Source: Acidobacteriota bacterium (GTDB taxonomy: Bacteria > Acidobacteriota > Terriglobia > UBA7540). From it: DNA of 44,298 nt. The notes beneath the pieces were generated by a model. It saw only the letters and a program-made list of their open reading frames with translations. It made no database searches and was not told the DNA's origin. Positions 22,427 through 30,127 of the stretch are shown here, piece after piece. How positions within the stretch are numbered: position 1 is the stretch's first letter; each line of letters starts with the position of its first letter. Made by a program: the position numbers and the translations under genes. The stretch covers positions 1 through 44,298 of the forward strand of contig CADDZC010000028.1 in NCBI GenBank assembly GCA_902812365.1, in the 5' to 3' direction.

Positions 22427-23515
22427 GTGAGTGCGCCGATGACTGAAGACCGCAAGGAACGAGTATCGGTCATAATTCCGGCTCGTAATGAGGCAGCCAG
22501 CATCGAGCGCTGCGTGCTATCGGTGGCCGCGCAGAGCGCTGCCGGCCTCCATGAGATCATCGTTGTGGACGATCAATCGACCGACGGCACGCCGGCGCTC
22601 CTCGACCGGCTTCAGGGCAGGATTCCGGTGCTCCGGGTGGTGCGGATTGAGGCGCTTCCTGCCGGTTGGTTGGGCAAGTGTTACGCCCTCGATACCGGCG
22701 CTAGAGGCGCTTCCGGGGATTGGCTGCTCTTTACCGATGCCGACACGGAACACTTGCCGGGTAGTCTCGCCGCCGCGCTCGAACGGGCCCGCGCCGGCGG
22801 CGCCGCGCTGTTTTCGCTCTCACCGGGCCAACTGGCGCCCACATGGTGGGAAAAGGCTGTGGTTCCATGGATTTACGTCTGGCTGGCCAAGAGGTATCCG
22901 TTTGACGACGTGAGCGCCCCGGACTCTCCGCGGGCGGCTGCGAATGGACAATACCTGCTGGTGCGACGGGAAGTGTACGAAAGGATTGGAGGCCATTCGG
23001 CCGTTCGGGGCGAAATCCTGGAGGACGTCGCCCTCGCCCGGAAGGTGAAGGCCGCCGGCGGGCGCTGTCTCTTTCTGCCAGGGGCTCAGTGGGTTCACAC
23101 GCGCATGTATCGGACTTTCGGCGAAATGTGGCGCGGATGGACGAAAAACCTGTACGAGCTCTGCGGCCATAGCTTCTCGGAAGTGCTGGCAACCATCGCC
23201 GAGCTCTGTTTTCTGGATATCGTTCCGGCCGCCGTCCTGATCGTGGCCCCGATTCTGGTTGCGTCCTTGAGAATTCGAGGCGTAACTCCAGTTGCGATCG
23301 CGGCGGTCGGCCTGGCGCTCGTTTGGTGGAGGCATTGGAATTACGCGCGGTCGCTTCGCCGCCTGGGCTTGGGTGGGAAGGCGGCCGTCTGTTACCTGCC
23401 CGGCGAGCTGATTTTTTTGGCCCTTCTGCTCAATTCTGCGTACGCCCATCATTGGAAGGGCAGCGTAGAGTGGAAAGGACGGCATTATGCGACCAAGGGG
23501 GATTGGGGGCCATGA
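22427..23515 (+). CDS. Membrane-bound GT2 glycosyltransferase (HpnB-like)
   Basis: This is a family-2 glycosyltransferase with a cytoplasmic catalytic domain and a C-terminal membrane part. Motifs are VSVIIPARNEAASIERC (residues 13-29), IIVVDDQSTDGT, the DxD-type FTDADTEH, NGQYLLVRREVYERIGGH and the acceptor-side EILEDVALARKVK. From about residue 255 there are three or four hydrophobic segments. It resembles the hopanoid-associated HpnB and carotenoid glycosyltransferases, which suggests a lipid acceptor. No hopanoid or carotenoid genes are nearby. Starts GTG 22427 and ATG 22439 are both possible. Its stop overlaps the first pterin synthase start (ATGA at 23512-23515), so it is coupled to the pterin genes. 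Confidence 0.83.
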   Translation: MSAPMTEDRKERVSVIIPARNEAASIERCVLSVAAQSAAGLHEIIVVDDQSTDGTPALLDRLQGRIPVLRVVRIEALPAGWLGKCYALDTGARGASGDWLLFTDADTEHLPGSLAAALERARAGGAALFSLSPGQLAPTWWEKAVVPWIYVWLAKRYPFDDVSAPDSPRAAANGQYLLVRREVYERIGGHSAVRGEILEDVALARKVKAAGGRCLFLPGAQWVHTRMYRTFGEMWRGWTKNLYELCGHSFSEVLATIAELCFLDIVPAAVLIVAPILVASLRIRGVTPVAIAAVGLALVWWRHWNYARSLRRLGLGGKAAVCYLPGELIFLALLLNSAYAHHWKGSVEWKGRHYATKGDWGP

Positions 23516-23919
23516 TTTATGTCACTCGTCGCGCCGAGTTTTCGGCCTCGCACTATTACCACAATCCCGCCCTCAGTCCGGACGAGAATCGGCGCCTCTT
23601 CGGCAAGTGCAATAATCCTCATGGGCACGGCCACAATTACACTCTGGAGGTAACCGTGGCGGGCGAGGTCGATCCCGTCACCGGCATGGTGCTCGATTTG
23701 AAGGACTTGAAACAATTGCTCGAGTCCGAAGTGATGGAATTGATGGACCACCGCTTTCTGAACGAAGAAGTGCCGGTGTTCAGGACGGTGATTCCGACCA
23801 CGGAAAACATTGCCATTGAAATCTGGAGGCGGCTCGCACCGAAACTGACGCTCGGCCAGTTGCATCGAATCAGGTTGTACGAAACGCCGGATCTGTACGT
23901 GGATTATTACGGAGACTGA
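23512..23919 (+). CDS. 6-pyruvoyl-tetrahydropterin synthase (copy 1)
   Basis: This enzyme converts 7,8-dihydroneopterin triphosphate to 6-pyruvoyl-tetrahydropterin; related QueD enzymes make carboxy-tetrahydropterin for queuosine. It has 135 residues. Zinc ligands by alignment to the animal enzyme are H14, H39 and H41. The catalytic Cys is C33 in FGKCNNPHGHGHNY, the Asp-His pair is D79-H80, and E124 lies in YETPD. The FGKCNNP-GHGHNY block with DPVTGMVLDL and PTTEN is strikingly like animal PTPS and less like QueD. The start overlaps the glycosyltransferase stop; an open frame further upstream lacks homology. Copy 2 follows with a 1-base overlap. Confidence 0.9.
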   Translation: MIYVTRRAEFSASHYYHNPALSPDENRRLFGKCNNPHGHGHNYTLEVTVAGEVDPVTGMVLDLKDLKQLLESEVMELMDHRFLNEEVPVFRTVIPTTENIAIEIWRRLAPKLTLGQLHRIRLYETPDLYVDYYGD

Positions 23920-24398
23920 TGCCCGTTGCTCACCTCACTCGTCGCTACCGATTCGCGGCCGCCCATCGTCTCCACAACAGCGCGCTGAGCGCCGACCAGA
24001 ACGCCCACCTGTACGGGAAGTGTAACAACCCGTACGGACACGGGCACAACTACGTTCTCGAAGTGACGGTGGTTGGCCCGGTCGACCCGATCACCGGCAT
24101 GGTGTTCGATCTGGTGGTTCTCGATGAGCTCGTGCGGCGCGAGGTGATGGAGCGTTTCGACCACGTTCACCTGAATCTCGACACGGAAAGCTTTCGCTCC
24201 CGCGTGCCGACAACCGAGAATCTGTGCGTTGAAATCTACAACCTGCTCGAAGCGGCGCTTCGTGACACCGGCCGGGCGCGCGGCGTGCAACTTGAGCGCG
24301 TGCGGCTGGAAGAGACGCCTTCCAACTTTTTCGAGTTCCAAGGAGAACCATCGACCGCGCCCCAGCCCCGCCAGGAGGCAACCCATGGCGAAGTTTGA
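23919..24398 (+). CDS. 6-pyruvoyl-tetrahydropterin synthase (copy 2)
   Basis: This is a paralogue of the preceding gene, 159 residues, with its start in a TGATG overlap (23917-23921). Conserved sites are zinc ligands H16, H41 and H43, catalytic Cys C35 in [14 protein letters not shown], the [10 protein letters not shown] block, the FDHVHLN Asp-His pair, [16 protein letters not shown] and the glutamate in EETPSNF. All catalytic positions look intact. It carries a longer loop before the last strands and a polar C-terminal tail, so it may have a distinct substrate or form a mixed hexamer with copy 1. Its end overlaps folE by 14 bases. Its specificity could be PTPS, QueD or both; sequence alone does not decide. 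Confidence 0.88.
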   Translation: MPVAHLTRRYRFAAAHRLHNSALSADQNAHLYGKCNNPYGHGHNYVLEVTVVGPVDPITGMVFDLVVLDELVRREVMERFDHVHLNLDTESFRSRVPTTENLCVEIYNLLEAALRDTGRARGVQLERVRLEETPSNFFEFQGEPSTAPQPRQEATHGEV

Positions 24399-25005
24399 AA
24401 GTGAAGAAGTGCTGGCGGTGAAGGAGGGTCTCGAGCGGCTGCCGGGCCACGATGAGTTGGAGCGGGCTCTCAAGACCCTGTTGCGCGAACTCGGCGAGGA
24501 ACCGGACCGGGAAGGACTCCTGCGCACCCCGCGGCGGGTCGCCCAATCCCTGCGCTTCCTGACCAGCGGCTACCGCCAGGACGTGGATCAAGTGCTGAAC
24601 GGAGCCTTGTTTTCGGTCGGTTATGACGAAATGGTAATCGTGAAAGACATTGAGGTCTTCAGCCTGTGCGAACACCATCTGCTCCCGTTCTTTGGCCGGT
24701 GCCACGTCGCGTATATTCCAACTGAGAAGGTGATCGGCCTGAGCAAGATTCCCCGCCTGGTGGATGTGTTCGCACGCCGGCTCCAGGTGCAGGAGCGCCT
24801 CACCACCCAGATCGCCAATACGATCATGGACAAAATCAATCCCCAAGGGGTTGGCGTGGTGATCGAAGCGCGTCACCTCTGTATGATCATGCGGGGCGTC
24901 GAAAAGCAGAACTCTGTTGCTGTTACCTCGGCGATGCTGGGCGTCTTTCGGGATCATACGCAAACTCGGGAAGAATTTCTGAGTCTGGTGAGAGGACGAA
25001 GTTGA
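24385..25005 (+). CDS. folE: GTP cyclohydrolase I
   Basis: This enzyme opens GTP to 7,8-dihydroneopterin triphosphate, the first step of folate, biopterin and queuosine routes. ATG 24385 has an AGGAGG ribosome site and gives 206 residues; the open frame upstream overlaps the PTPS gene without homology. The zinc site is C95 and H98 in [10 protein letters not shown] plus C166 in [32 protein letters not shown] and the terminal TREEFLSLV are typical. It is in a tight operon after the two pterin synthases and supplies their substrate. A folate role is not excluded, but no folate genes are next to it. Confidence 0.95.
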   Translation: MAKFESEEVLAVKEGLERLPGHDELERALKTLLRELGEEPDREGLLRTPRRVAQSLRFLTSGYRQDVDQVLNGALFSVGYDEMVIVKDIEVFSLCEHHLLPFFGRCHVAYIPTEKVIGLSKIPRLVDVFARRLQVQERLTTQIANTIMDKINPQGVGVVIEARHLCMIMRGVEKQNSVAVTSAMLGVFRDHTQTREEFLSLVRGRS

Positions 25006-25063
25006 ACGGCGAAGGCTGGACGGTGGAGAGGGGTTGGGCTGCTTGCTCAACGTCCGGTGCTCG

Positions 25064-25819
25064 ATGGCGCGCCCTACCGTGAATCGCCAAAATTCCGCTC
25101 TCCCGCCCTCGGGGCGCCTGGCGGATCGCATCGTGCTGATTACGGGCGGCAGTCGCGGCATTGGGCTGGCCATCGCCCGTGCCTGCGGGGGAGAGGGCGC
25201 CCGGGTTGTGCTGGTGGCGCGCCACCGCCGGGCGCTGGCGCAGGCGCGAGCGCAGATTTCTGGGGAGCCGCTGGCAGTCGCAGCCGATGTGACCCGGCCG
25301 GAGCAGGTCGCGGCCGTATTCCGGCGGGTTCGCCAGCGCTACGGCCGCCTCGATGTGCTCGTCAACAACGCCGGAGTTTTTACGTACAAGCCTTTTATGC
25401 GGACGACGCTCGCCGACTGGCGCGCCAATCTGGAAACCAACCTGACCTCGATTTTCTTCACGACGCGAGAGGCGCTCCCGCTGTTCGCGCGCAGCCGCGC
25501 GCCTCACCTCATTAACATTCTCTCCGTGGCGAGCCGGGAGGCCTTTCCCAACTGCGCCGCCTACGCCGCGTCAAAATTCGGCGCTCTCGGACTGACCCGC
25601 GTCCTGGCCGCAGAACTGAGATCGAAAGGCATCCGCGTCACCGCCATCCTCCCCGGTTCGACCGACACCCGGATGATCGCCGCCTTTGGCTTCCCGGTTG
25701 ACCGCTCGTCCCTTCTGCAGCCGGATGACGTTGCACAGGCGGTACTGGCGGCGCTGGTTCCCCCCCCACGCGTGACGGTGGAGGAAATTGTGCTCGGGCC
25801 CTCGAAGGGCGCGCTTTAG
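25064..25819 (+). CDS. Short-chain dehydrogenase/reductase (sepiapterin reductase candidate)
   Basis: This classical SDR has 251 residues. The cofactor loop is TGGSRGIG (residues 27-34), the NNAG motif is at 101-104, and the catalytic set is S154, Y167 and K171 (YAASK). Basic residues after the second strand (VARHRR) favour NADPH. It sits 58 bp after folE on the same strand. After GTP cyclohydrolase I and PTPS, the only enzyme missing for tetrahydrobiopterin is sepiapterin reductase, which is an SDR. I therefore propose that role by context. Sequence alone supports only a generic oxidoreductase (FabG/3-ketoacyl-like fold). ATG 25064 is preferred over TTG 25034. Confidence 0.82.
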   Translation: MARPTVNRQNSALPPSGRLADRIVLITGGSRGIGLAIARACGGEGARVVLVARHRRALAQARAQISGEPLAVAADVTRPEQVAAVFRRVRQRYGRLDVLVNNAGVFTYKPFMRTTLADWRANLETNLTSIFFTTREALPLFARSRAPHLINILSVASREAFPNCAAYAASKFGALGLTRVLAAELRSKGIRVTAILPGSTDTRMIAAFGFPVDRSSLLQPDDVAQAVLAALVPPPRVTVEEIVLGPSKGAL

Positions 25820-25856
25820 CCGGCTCCCCACTACATCCGTTGGCGACATTGCCGAT

Positions 25857-26543
25857 TCAGCGGGAGTTCGGCCTGCGGAAGATAGGGGCTCGCTTGTCGG
25901 TACTCCGGGCGGCGGTTGGAATGCCCTTTGGACAAGCCGTTGACCTGAAGATCCAGTCTGCGGATGATGCGAGCTGCCACGAAGACCGCCGCGGCGGATT
26001 GATCAGCGCATGGGCGACCGCCCAGTCGCCTGCTTGCGCCTCCGCGATTCGGCTGACCGGCTGGTTTTCGGCATCCCAGTCACACTTGGCGCTCAGGCGC
26101 ACGGCAAGGCTCCCCAGCCGGACCGCCTCGACAACGTTCGGCTCAAACTCAAAGTTGGTCCGGCGGCCGTGGGAGAGGTCGCCATCGTAGCCGTGAATCG
26201 TGACCGGAGCGCGATTCTCTCGCGCCGGGAACTCCCAGTGGATGAGCGAGCCCACAGGGTACGTGTCCGGGAAGCGGGGCGTCGAGTTCGCCTCAACGCT
26301 CGTTGACGAGGAAAGCTTCAGGGCGTTGAACATCGTGTCGAAGCCGTCGTTGCCCCTGTCTCCGATGGCCCCCTTTTCCAAAACCAAACCGCCCTTCGCC
26401 ATACAGGCGGAAGATAGGCGCGGTTGTAGGGTCGGTGGGGAGGGGCTGCGAGCCATAGATTTCAATCGAGCCCATCCGGGACCGGCTCGACATCCCCGGG
26501 GTCGTGCGATGCCTTGCGGCCAGTAAGGCGGTTGGGGAGCCAT
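25857..26543 (-). pseudogene. Gfo/Idh/MocA-family oxidoreductase remnant
   Basis: One frame carries two pieces of a Gfo/Idh/MocA dehydrogenase joined by a deletion. The first is the C-terminal-domain strand TYPVGSLIHWEFPAREN followed by VTIHGYDGDL. The second is the family's terminal helix region VVEAVRLGSLAVRLSAK followed by DWDAENQPVSRIAEA. The residues normally between them, the N-terminal NAD-binding domain and the final motif are missing. The upstream part of the frame has no clear homology. It must be non-functional as an oxidoreductase. It lies antisense to and just after the pterin operon. Intact members are usually 400-460 residues, often with a Tat signal. Confidence 0.65.
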
Positions 26544-26934
26544 TACCTACCCTGCGCACCGACCCCTCTTTGTCGGGGTGTCTTCGATGTGGTGATGCGG
26601 GTTGCCGTGCCGACGCCGCAGTGCTATACTCCAAGCGCCCGATCAGCGCCATGCGCGAAGAAGTTGGCTTCCGCGACGTCGAGACGAAAGCCACTTTAGC
26701 ATACTGAAGGGATGGCGACCGGTGCTAGACCATGACCCCCACGCGGCCTTTGAACCCTCAAAGGGCCGCTCCAAACCAACCCTTGCGCCGCTTTGCTCAC
26801 GTCTTCGGGCGCGGCCAGAAGCAACGCCCATGGATTTTGGGCTCAGATCGTCCGCTGCTGCCGCGTGAGAACGCTAGAGCGCTACGATTCCAGTCACACT
26901 TAAACTCGGCTATGAAAAGGAGAGGAGGTTCACG
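26544..26934. other. Intergenic region with an orphan promoter
   Basis: No conserved gene is visible. A good extended promoter lies at 26602-26630. An 18-codon frame starts at ATG 26651 and ends at 26707 without recognisable homology. The end of that stretch, 26685-26710, weakly resembles an inverted copy of the array repeat. The region sits between the oxidoreductase remnant and the SnoaL-like locus. Confidence 0.4.
26602..26630 (+). promoter_or_regulatory. Extended -10 sigma70 promoter, orphan
   Basis: TTGCCG (26602-26607), 17 bp, TATACT (26625-26630), with TGC directly ahead of the -10 (extended -10). No gene follows for about 300 bases, apart from an 18-codon frame at 26651. Confidence 0.5.
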
Positions 26935-27090
26935 ATGAAATCTCACATGTCACGACGGTTGCTGGAAGCCCTGCTGGTGGTAGCAGCTGGTCTGGCAGGC
27001 GTCTCGGCGTTAAGGAGGGTCAAACGATGGATAACGCAGCCAGCCAGAAGGCAATTCGGGCCCTCGATCAGCGTTACGCCAGTGCAATGA
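26935..27090 (+). CDS. Small signal-peptide-like frame overlapping the SnoaL-like gene
   Basis: ATG 26935 has a very strong ribosome site (AGGAGAGGAGG) and encodes 51 residues starting with an export-like segment (MSRRLLEALLVVAAGLAGVSA). After that the frame is basic and without homology, and it overlaps the next gene's start at 27027. Either it is a small exported peptide or, more likely, it is the detached signal peptide of the SnoaL-like protein, separated by a frameshift. Confidence 0.4.
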   Translation: MKSHMSRRLLEALLVVAAGLAGVSALRRVKRWITQPARRQFGPSISVTPVQ

Positions 27091-27466
27091 ACGCCAAAAG
27101 CGTCCCCGGCATCATGGCGTGCTTTGTCAGCAGTCCTAGCCTTCTGGTCTTCGATCTCGTCCTGCCTCGCGAATACCGCGGCGCCGCCGCCTACAAAAAG
27201 GACTGGGAAGAATTCTTCGCCTCTTTTCCAGGCCCCGCCCAAGCTCGAATTACGGACCTTAGCATCACGGCCGACTCAAGCGTCGGCTCGGCCACCGGAT
27301 TGACCATGTCTCGCTCACCGATAAGCAAGGTAAGCAGCTCAATTTGATCGTCCGCGTCACGCATGGCGACGTCAAGGTAAACGGCCATTGGCTCACTGCC
27401 CATGAACATATCTCCGTGCCGGTTGACTTGGAGAGCGGCAAAGCTGTGCTGAGTTCCACCCCTTGA
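27027..27466 (+). pseudogene. SnoaL/DUF4440-like protein gene with a frameshift
   Basis: ATG 27027 has an AAGGAGG ribosome site. The first frame reads a SnoaL-like fold (KAIRALDQRYASAMNAKSV, GIMACFVSSPSLLVFDLV, REYRGAAAYKKDWEEFFASF) to about 27289. The homologous continuation is in another frame: GHRIDHVSLTDKQGKQLNL, VRVTHGDVKVNGHWLTAHEH, ISVPVDLESGKAVLSSTP, stop TGA 27464-27466. A one-base loss (or two-base gain) near 27288 separates them, so only a truncated 106-residue product can be made. Restored length is about 146 residues. Such proteins bind or isomerise small molecules; no function is assigned here. A sequencing or assembly error is an alternative. Confidence 0.8.
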
Positions 27467-27601
27467 ATGAGGGTCCGCGTGGCGCCGGCAGAGCACGTGT
27501 GATGTAAACCTGACATCTCATGTGCTGACGATGAGTTTAGCAGCCTGTCTTGTGCCTGCCGATGGTGTGTGCTAGCCTCACCCCATATCGCGCTTTTTCG
27601 G

Positions 27602-29017
27602 ATGGGAGTATCGGTGAGCTGGGTGCGGGAACTGAGTCATGGCCTCGAGGGGAGGGTATTCGATGACGAGGCGACGCGAGCTGGTTTTGCCACCGACTTT
27701 GGCCGCATTGTCCGGCGAACTCCCGCAGCTATCGTCCGGCCTGGTTCAGCCGAGGACGTAGCCCGCACCCTTCAATTCGCTGCCGGTCACGGGTTGCGCG
27801 TCGCCACCCGCGGGATGGGCCATTCGCAGGGCGGTCAATCGCTCTCTGACCATATTGTCCTCGACATGGCGGCGCTCCACGACATCCTCGACGTGGACGA
27901 GAAAGGCCTGACCGTTACCTGCCAGGCGGGGTTGACCTGGCGCTCGCTCCTAAAGCGCCTGGCGTCGTTCGGCCTTTCTCCTCCGGTACTGACCAATAAC
28001 CTGGACGTGACGGTGGGGGGCACGCTCTCGACCGGCGGGTTGGGCGTGGCCTCTTGGCGTTATGGCACGCAGGCCGACCAGTGCCTGGCGCTCGCCGTGG
28101 TGACCGGCGAAGGTGAAATCGTCCACTGTTCCGAGAGTTCGAACCGGGAGGTGTTTGATGCCGTGCGAGCCGGCTGCGGGCAGTTCGGTGTCATTACCGA
28201 AGCGAAGCTCAGGGTGCGGCGCCACCGAGCCGCCGTCCGCACCTACTTCCTGCTGTACGACGATCTGGCCGCGCTTCTGGACGATTTCCAGGTGTTGATC
28301 AGGGAGGAGCGTTTCGATTATCTCGAATCCTGGTGCGCCCCGTGTCCGCAAGGCTTTAAACGAGTGGGTGACGGACGGCAGGCGTTTGCGCAGTGGTTCT
28401 ATCCGCTGCACGTCACGATCGAAACCGACTGGCGCCAGCCATCGGAGGAAGGCGTGAAGCTTCAGGGACTGCGATTCTATAAATACGTGCACTCTGAAGA
28501 AGGCTCTACCATGGAGTTTTTCACTCGCCTCGATGCTTTATTCGCGCTGTGGAAGCGCGGAGGCTTCTGGGACTGTGCGCATCCGTGGATGGAATGCATC
28601 CTGCCGTGGGAAGCGGCGCCGTTTTACGTAACTCAGGTACTTGGCAACCTCCCTCCTCAGGCCGTTGCCGGCGGCCACATCTTGCTGTGGCCAGCGCGCG
28701 GCCACGCCTCCTCCGTCCCCCTTTTCATGCGTCCGCGCAGCGAGTACGTGGTGGGATTCGGCATCCTGCCGGCAGTCCCGCCACCATTTCTCGACGAGGC
28801 GTTGCCGCGTCTTCACCAGGCCAGCGCGGCTTCCATGATGATGGGCGGCAAGCGCTATCTGTCAGGATGGGTATCCTTCGACCCTGTTCAATGGAACGCC
28901 CACTACGCCGATCTGTGGCCCACTATCCTGGCGCTCAAGCGGAAGTACGACCCGAAAGGAGTGTTCAACGCCGGCTTCCTCCAGGCTCAGTCATTGGGAG
29001 CGGCGGATTTTGGCTGA
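27602..29017 (+). CDS. FAD-linked oxidase, cytokinin-oxidase-like
   Basis: This is an oxidase of the VAO/PCMH flavoprotein family. The N-terminal FAD domain includes IVRPGSAEDVARTLQFA. In RGMGHSQGGQSL, His74 matches the histidine that carries covalent FAD in cytokinin dehydrogenases. It continues with LTNNLDVTVGGTLSTGGLG and VFDAVRAGCGQFGVITEA. The C-terminal substrate domain resembles the cytokinin-binding type (HPWMECILPW, ending KYDPKGVFNAGF). It has 471 residues from ATG 27602. GTG 27614, with GGGAG upstream, is an alternative start. Bacterial relatives oxidise various amines or alcohols, so a cytokinin substrate should not be assumed. There is no signal peptide. Confidence 0.85.
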   Translation: MGVSVSWVRELSHGLEGRVFDDEATRAGFATDFGRIVRRTPAAIVRPGSAEDVARTLQFAAGHGLRVATRGMGHSQGGQSLSDHIVLDMAALHDILDVDEKGLTVTCQAGLTWRSLLKRLASFGLSPPVLTNNLDVTVGGTLSTGGLGVASWRYGTQADQCLALAVVTGEGEIVHCSESSNREVFDAVRAGCGQFGVITEAKLRVRRHRAAVRTYFLLYDDLAALLDDFQVLIREERFDYLESWCAPCPQGFKRVGDGRQAFAQWFYPLHVTIETDWRQPSEEGVKLQGLRFYKYVHSEEGSTMEFFTRLDALFALWKRGGFWDCAHPWMECILPWEAAPFYVTQVLGNLPPQAVAGGHILLWPARGHASSVPLFMRPRSEYVVGFGILPAVPPPFLDEALPRLHQASAASMMMGGKRYLSGWVSFDPVQWNAHYADLWPTILALKRKYDPKGVFNAGFLQAQSLGAADFG

Positions 29018-29020
29018 GCC

Positions 29021-29219
29021 TCAATCGACCAGGGGCGCCGGCTCGATGCGACGCCAGCGCACTCGTTGCGCCCAGGATTGCAGGCGATCCAGGTCAAGGC
29101 AAACCACGGGAGGTCGTGAACGGCGTGAGCCTTTGGCTGAAGATGAGCCCTCCGACGATGGTAATCCCCAGCGGCCGGCTGAGCTCCGACTCGGCCCCAC
29201 CGCCGATGGCTAGCGGCAG
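29021..29219 (-). pseudogene. C-terminal scrap of an RND efflux pump
   Basis: Reading the minus strand from 29219 gives [18 protein letters not shown] followed by [18 protein letters not shown], the last transmembrane segments of an AcrB/MdtB-type RND transporter. A frame change near 29115 gives [20 protein letters not shown] and the natural stop at 29021-29023. More than 900 residues of the pump are missing. It directly follows the TolC-like remnant on the same strand, so a deletion has fused the two genes. Confidence 0.7.
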
Positions 29220-29763
29220 GGCACCTGCGCCAAGTCTCGTTCGGTCAAAATCACATGGTAGCTGGTCGTAACGCCAACTTGGTGCTGAGCCCGTGTGACC
29301 TTCACCGGCGCGACCGGGCCCGCCTCCACGCCAGCCCGGTTATCGGCCCGAAGCGTGTCCGCCGCGGCGAGCGACTGGCGGTAGGCCTGCACTTCGTCAT
29401 TCGACGCCAACCGGTCCCAGTAAAGGCGGAGGACACCGTACACGGCACTGATGACCTGTTGCTGCAAGACGATGTCGCAGACACGTTCGTCGTTGCGGGC
29501 AATGCGAATAAAGCGACGGTTCAACCCCCTTCCAAAACCTTGCAACAGGTGGTGTGGCGGATGTTATTCGCGCTCTGGTGCACGCTGGTGTGTCCCACGT
29601 TCAGCCGAGCACCGGTCGAGAAACCCTTCTGCACGCCAAAGTCGCCGACAAACTCGTGGGTGATCAGCGAGCTTGTGCCGGTGATAAAGTTGCTCGATTG
29701 CGGAAGGCTGGCATAACTGAGCCCCATCTGTCCGCTGGAAAAGGGATTGCAAGCGGGGAACAA
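29220..29763 (-). pseudogene. TolC-like outer-membrane efflux protein remnant
   Basis: Two frames carry an outer-membrane efflux protein. From 29763 the frame reads NPFSSGQMGLSYASLPQ, SSLITHEFVGDFGVQKGFST and LNVGHTSVHQSANNIRHTT. From about 29545 another frame reads FGRGLNRRFIRIARNDERV, QQQVISAVYGVLRLYWDRLA and [16 protein letters not shown]. The order is right for TolC, but frameshifts break it and the C-terminal half is absent. A Pro/Ala-rich piece further upstream, to about 30100, may be the degraded N-terminus. The product must be inactive. Confidence 0.7.
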
Positions 29764-30127
29764 AGGGCCGGCTCACCGCCAGCGGATAATGATGGTGCAG
29801 ACGCTTCCGGGGACGACATCCGTCGCTGAGCTGTAACCCATGATTGGACGGCGTGGAGGCGACGGGGGCTACCGGCGCCAGAGCGGGATTGGCCGTTGGT
29901 ACCGGCTCGGAATTATGGTTGACAGTCGCCAGCTCGTGGTCCGGCCACCGTCGACGCTGGATGGCGACTGTCTCCAGTGATGTGTTGGCCTGCAACCGCA
30001 AGCACCGGCGTCCCAACCCCAGGAGTTTTACCCATAACCGGAACGCCCACCAGCGCTTGACACCGGCGTGGAGCGTGGCTAGGATAGGCGAGAACTTGGT
30101 AGTCACGCGCCGAGGCGAGTCCTTTCC

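Noticed and set aside
26685-26710. Possible inverted stray copy of the array repeat
   Set aside because: The match (GAAAGCCACTTTAGCATACTGAA) needs an insertion and several mismatches against the reverse-complement consensus. It is too weak to claim.
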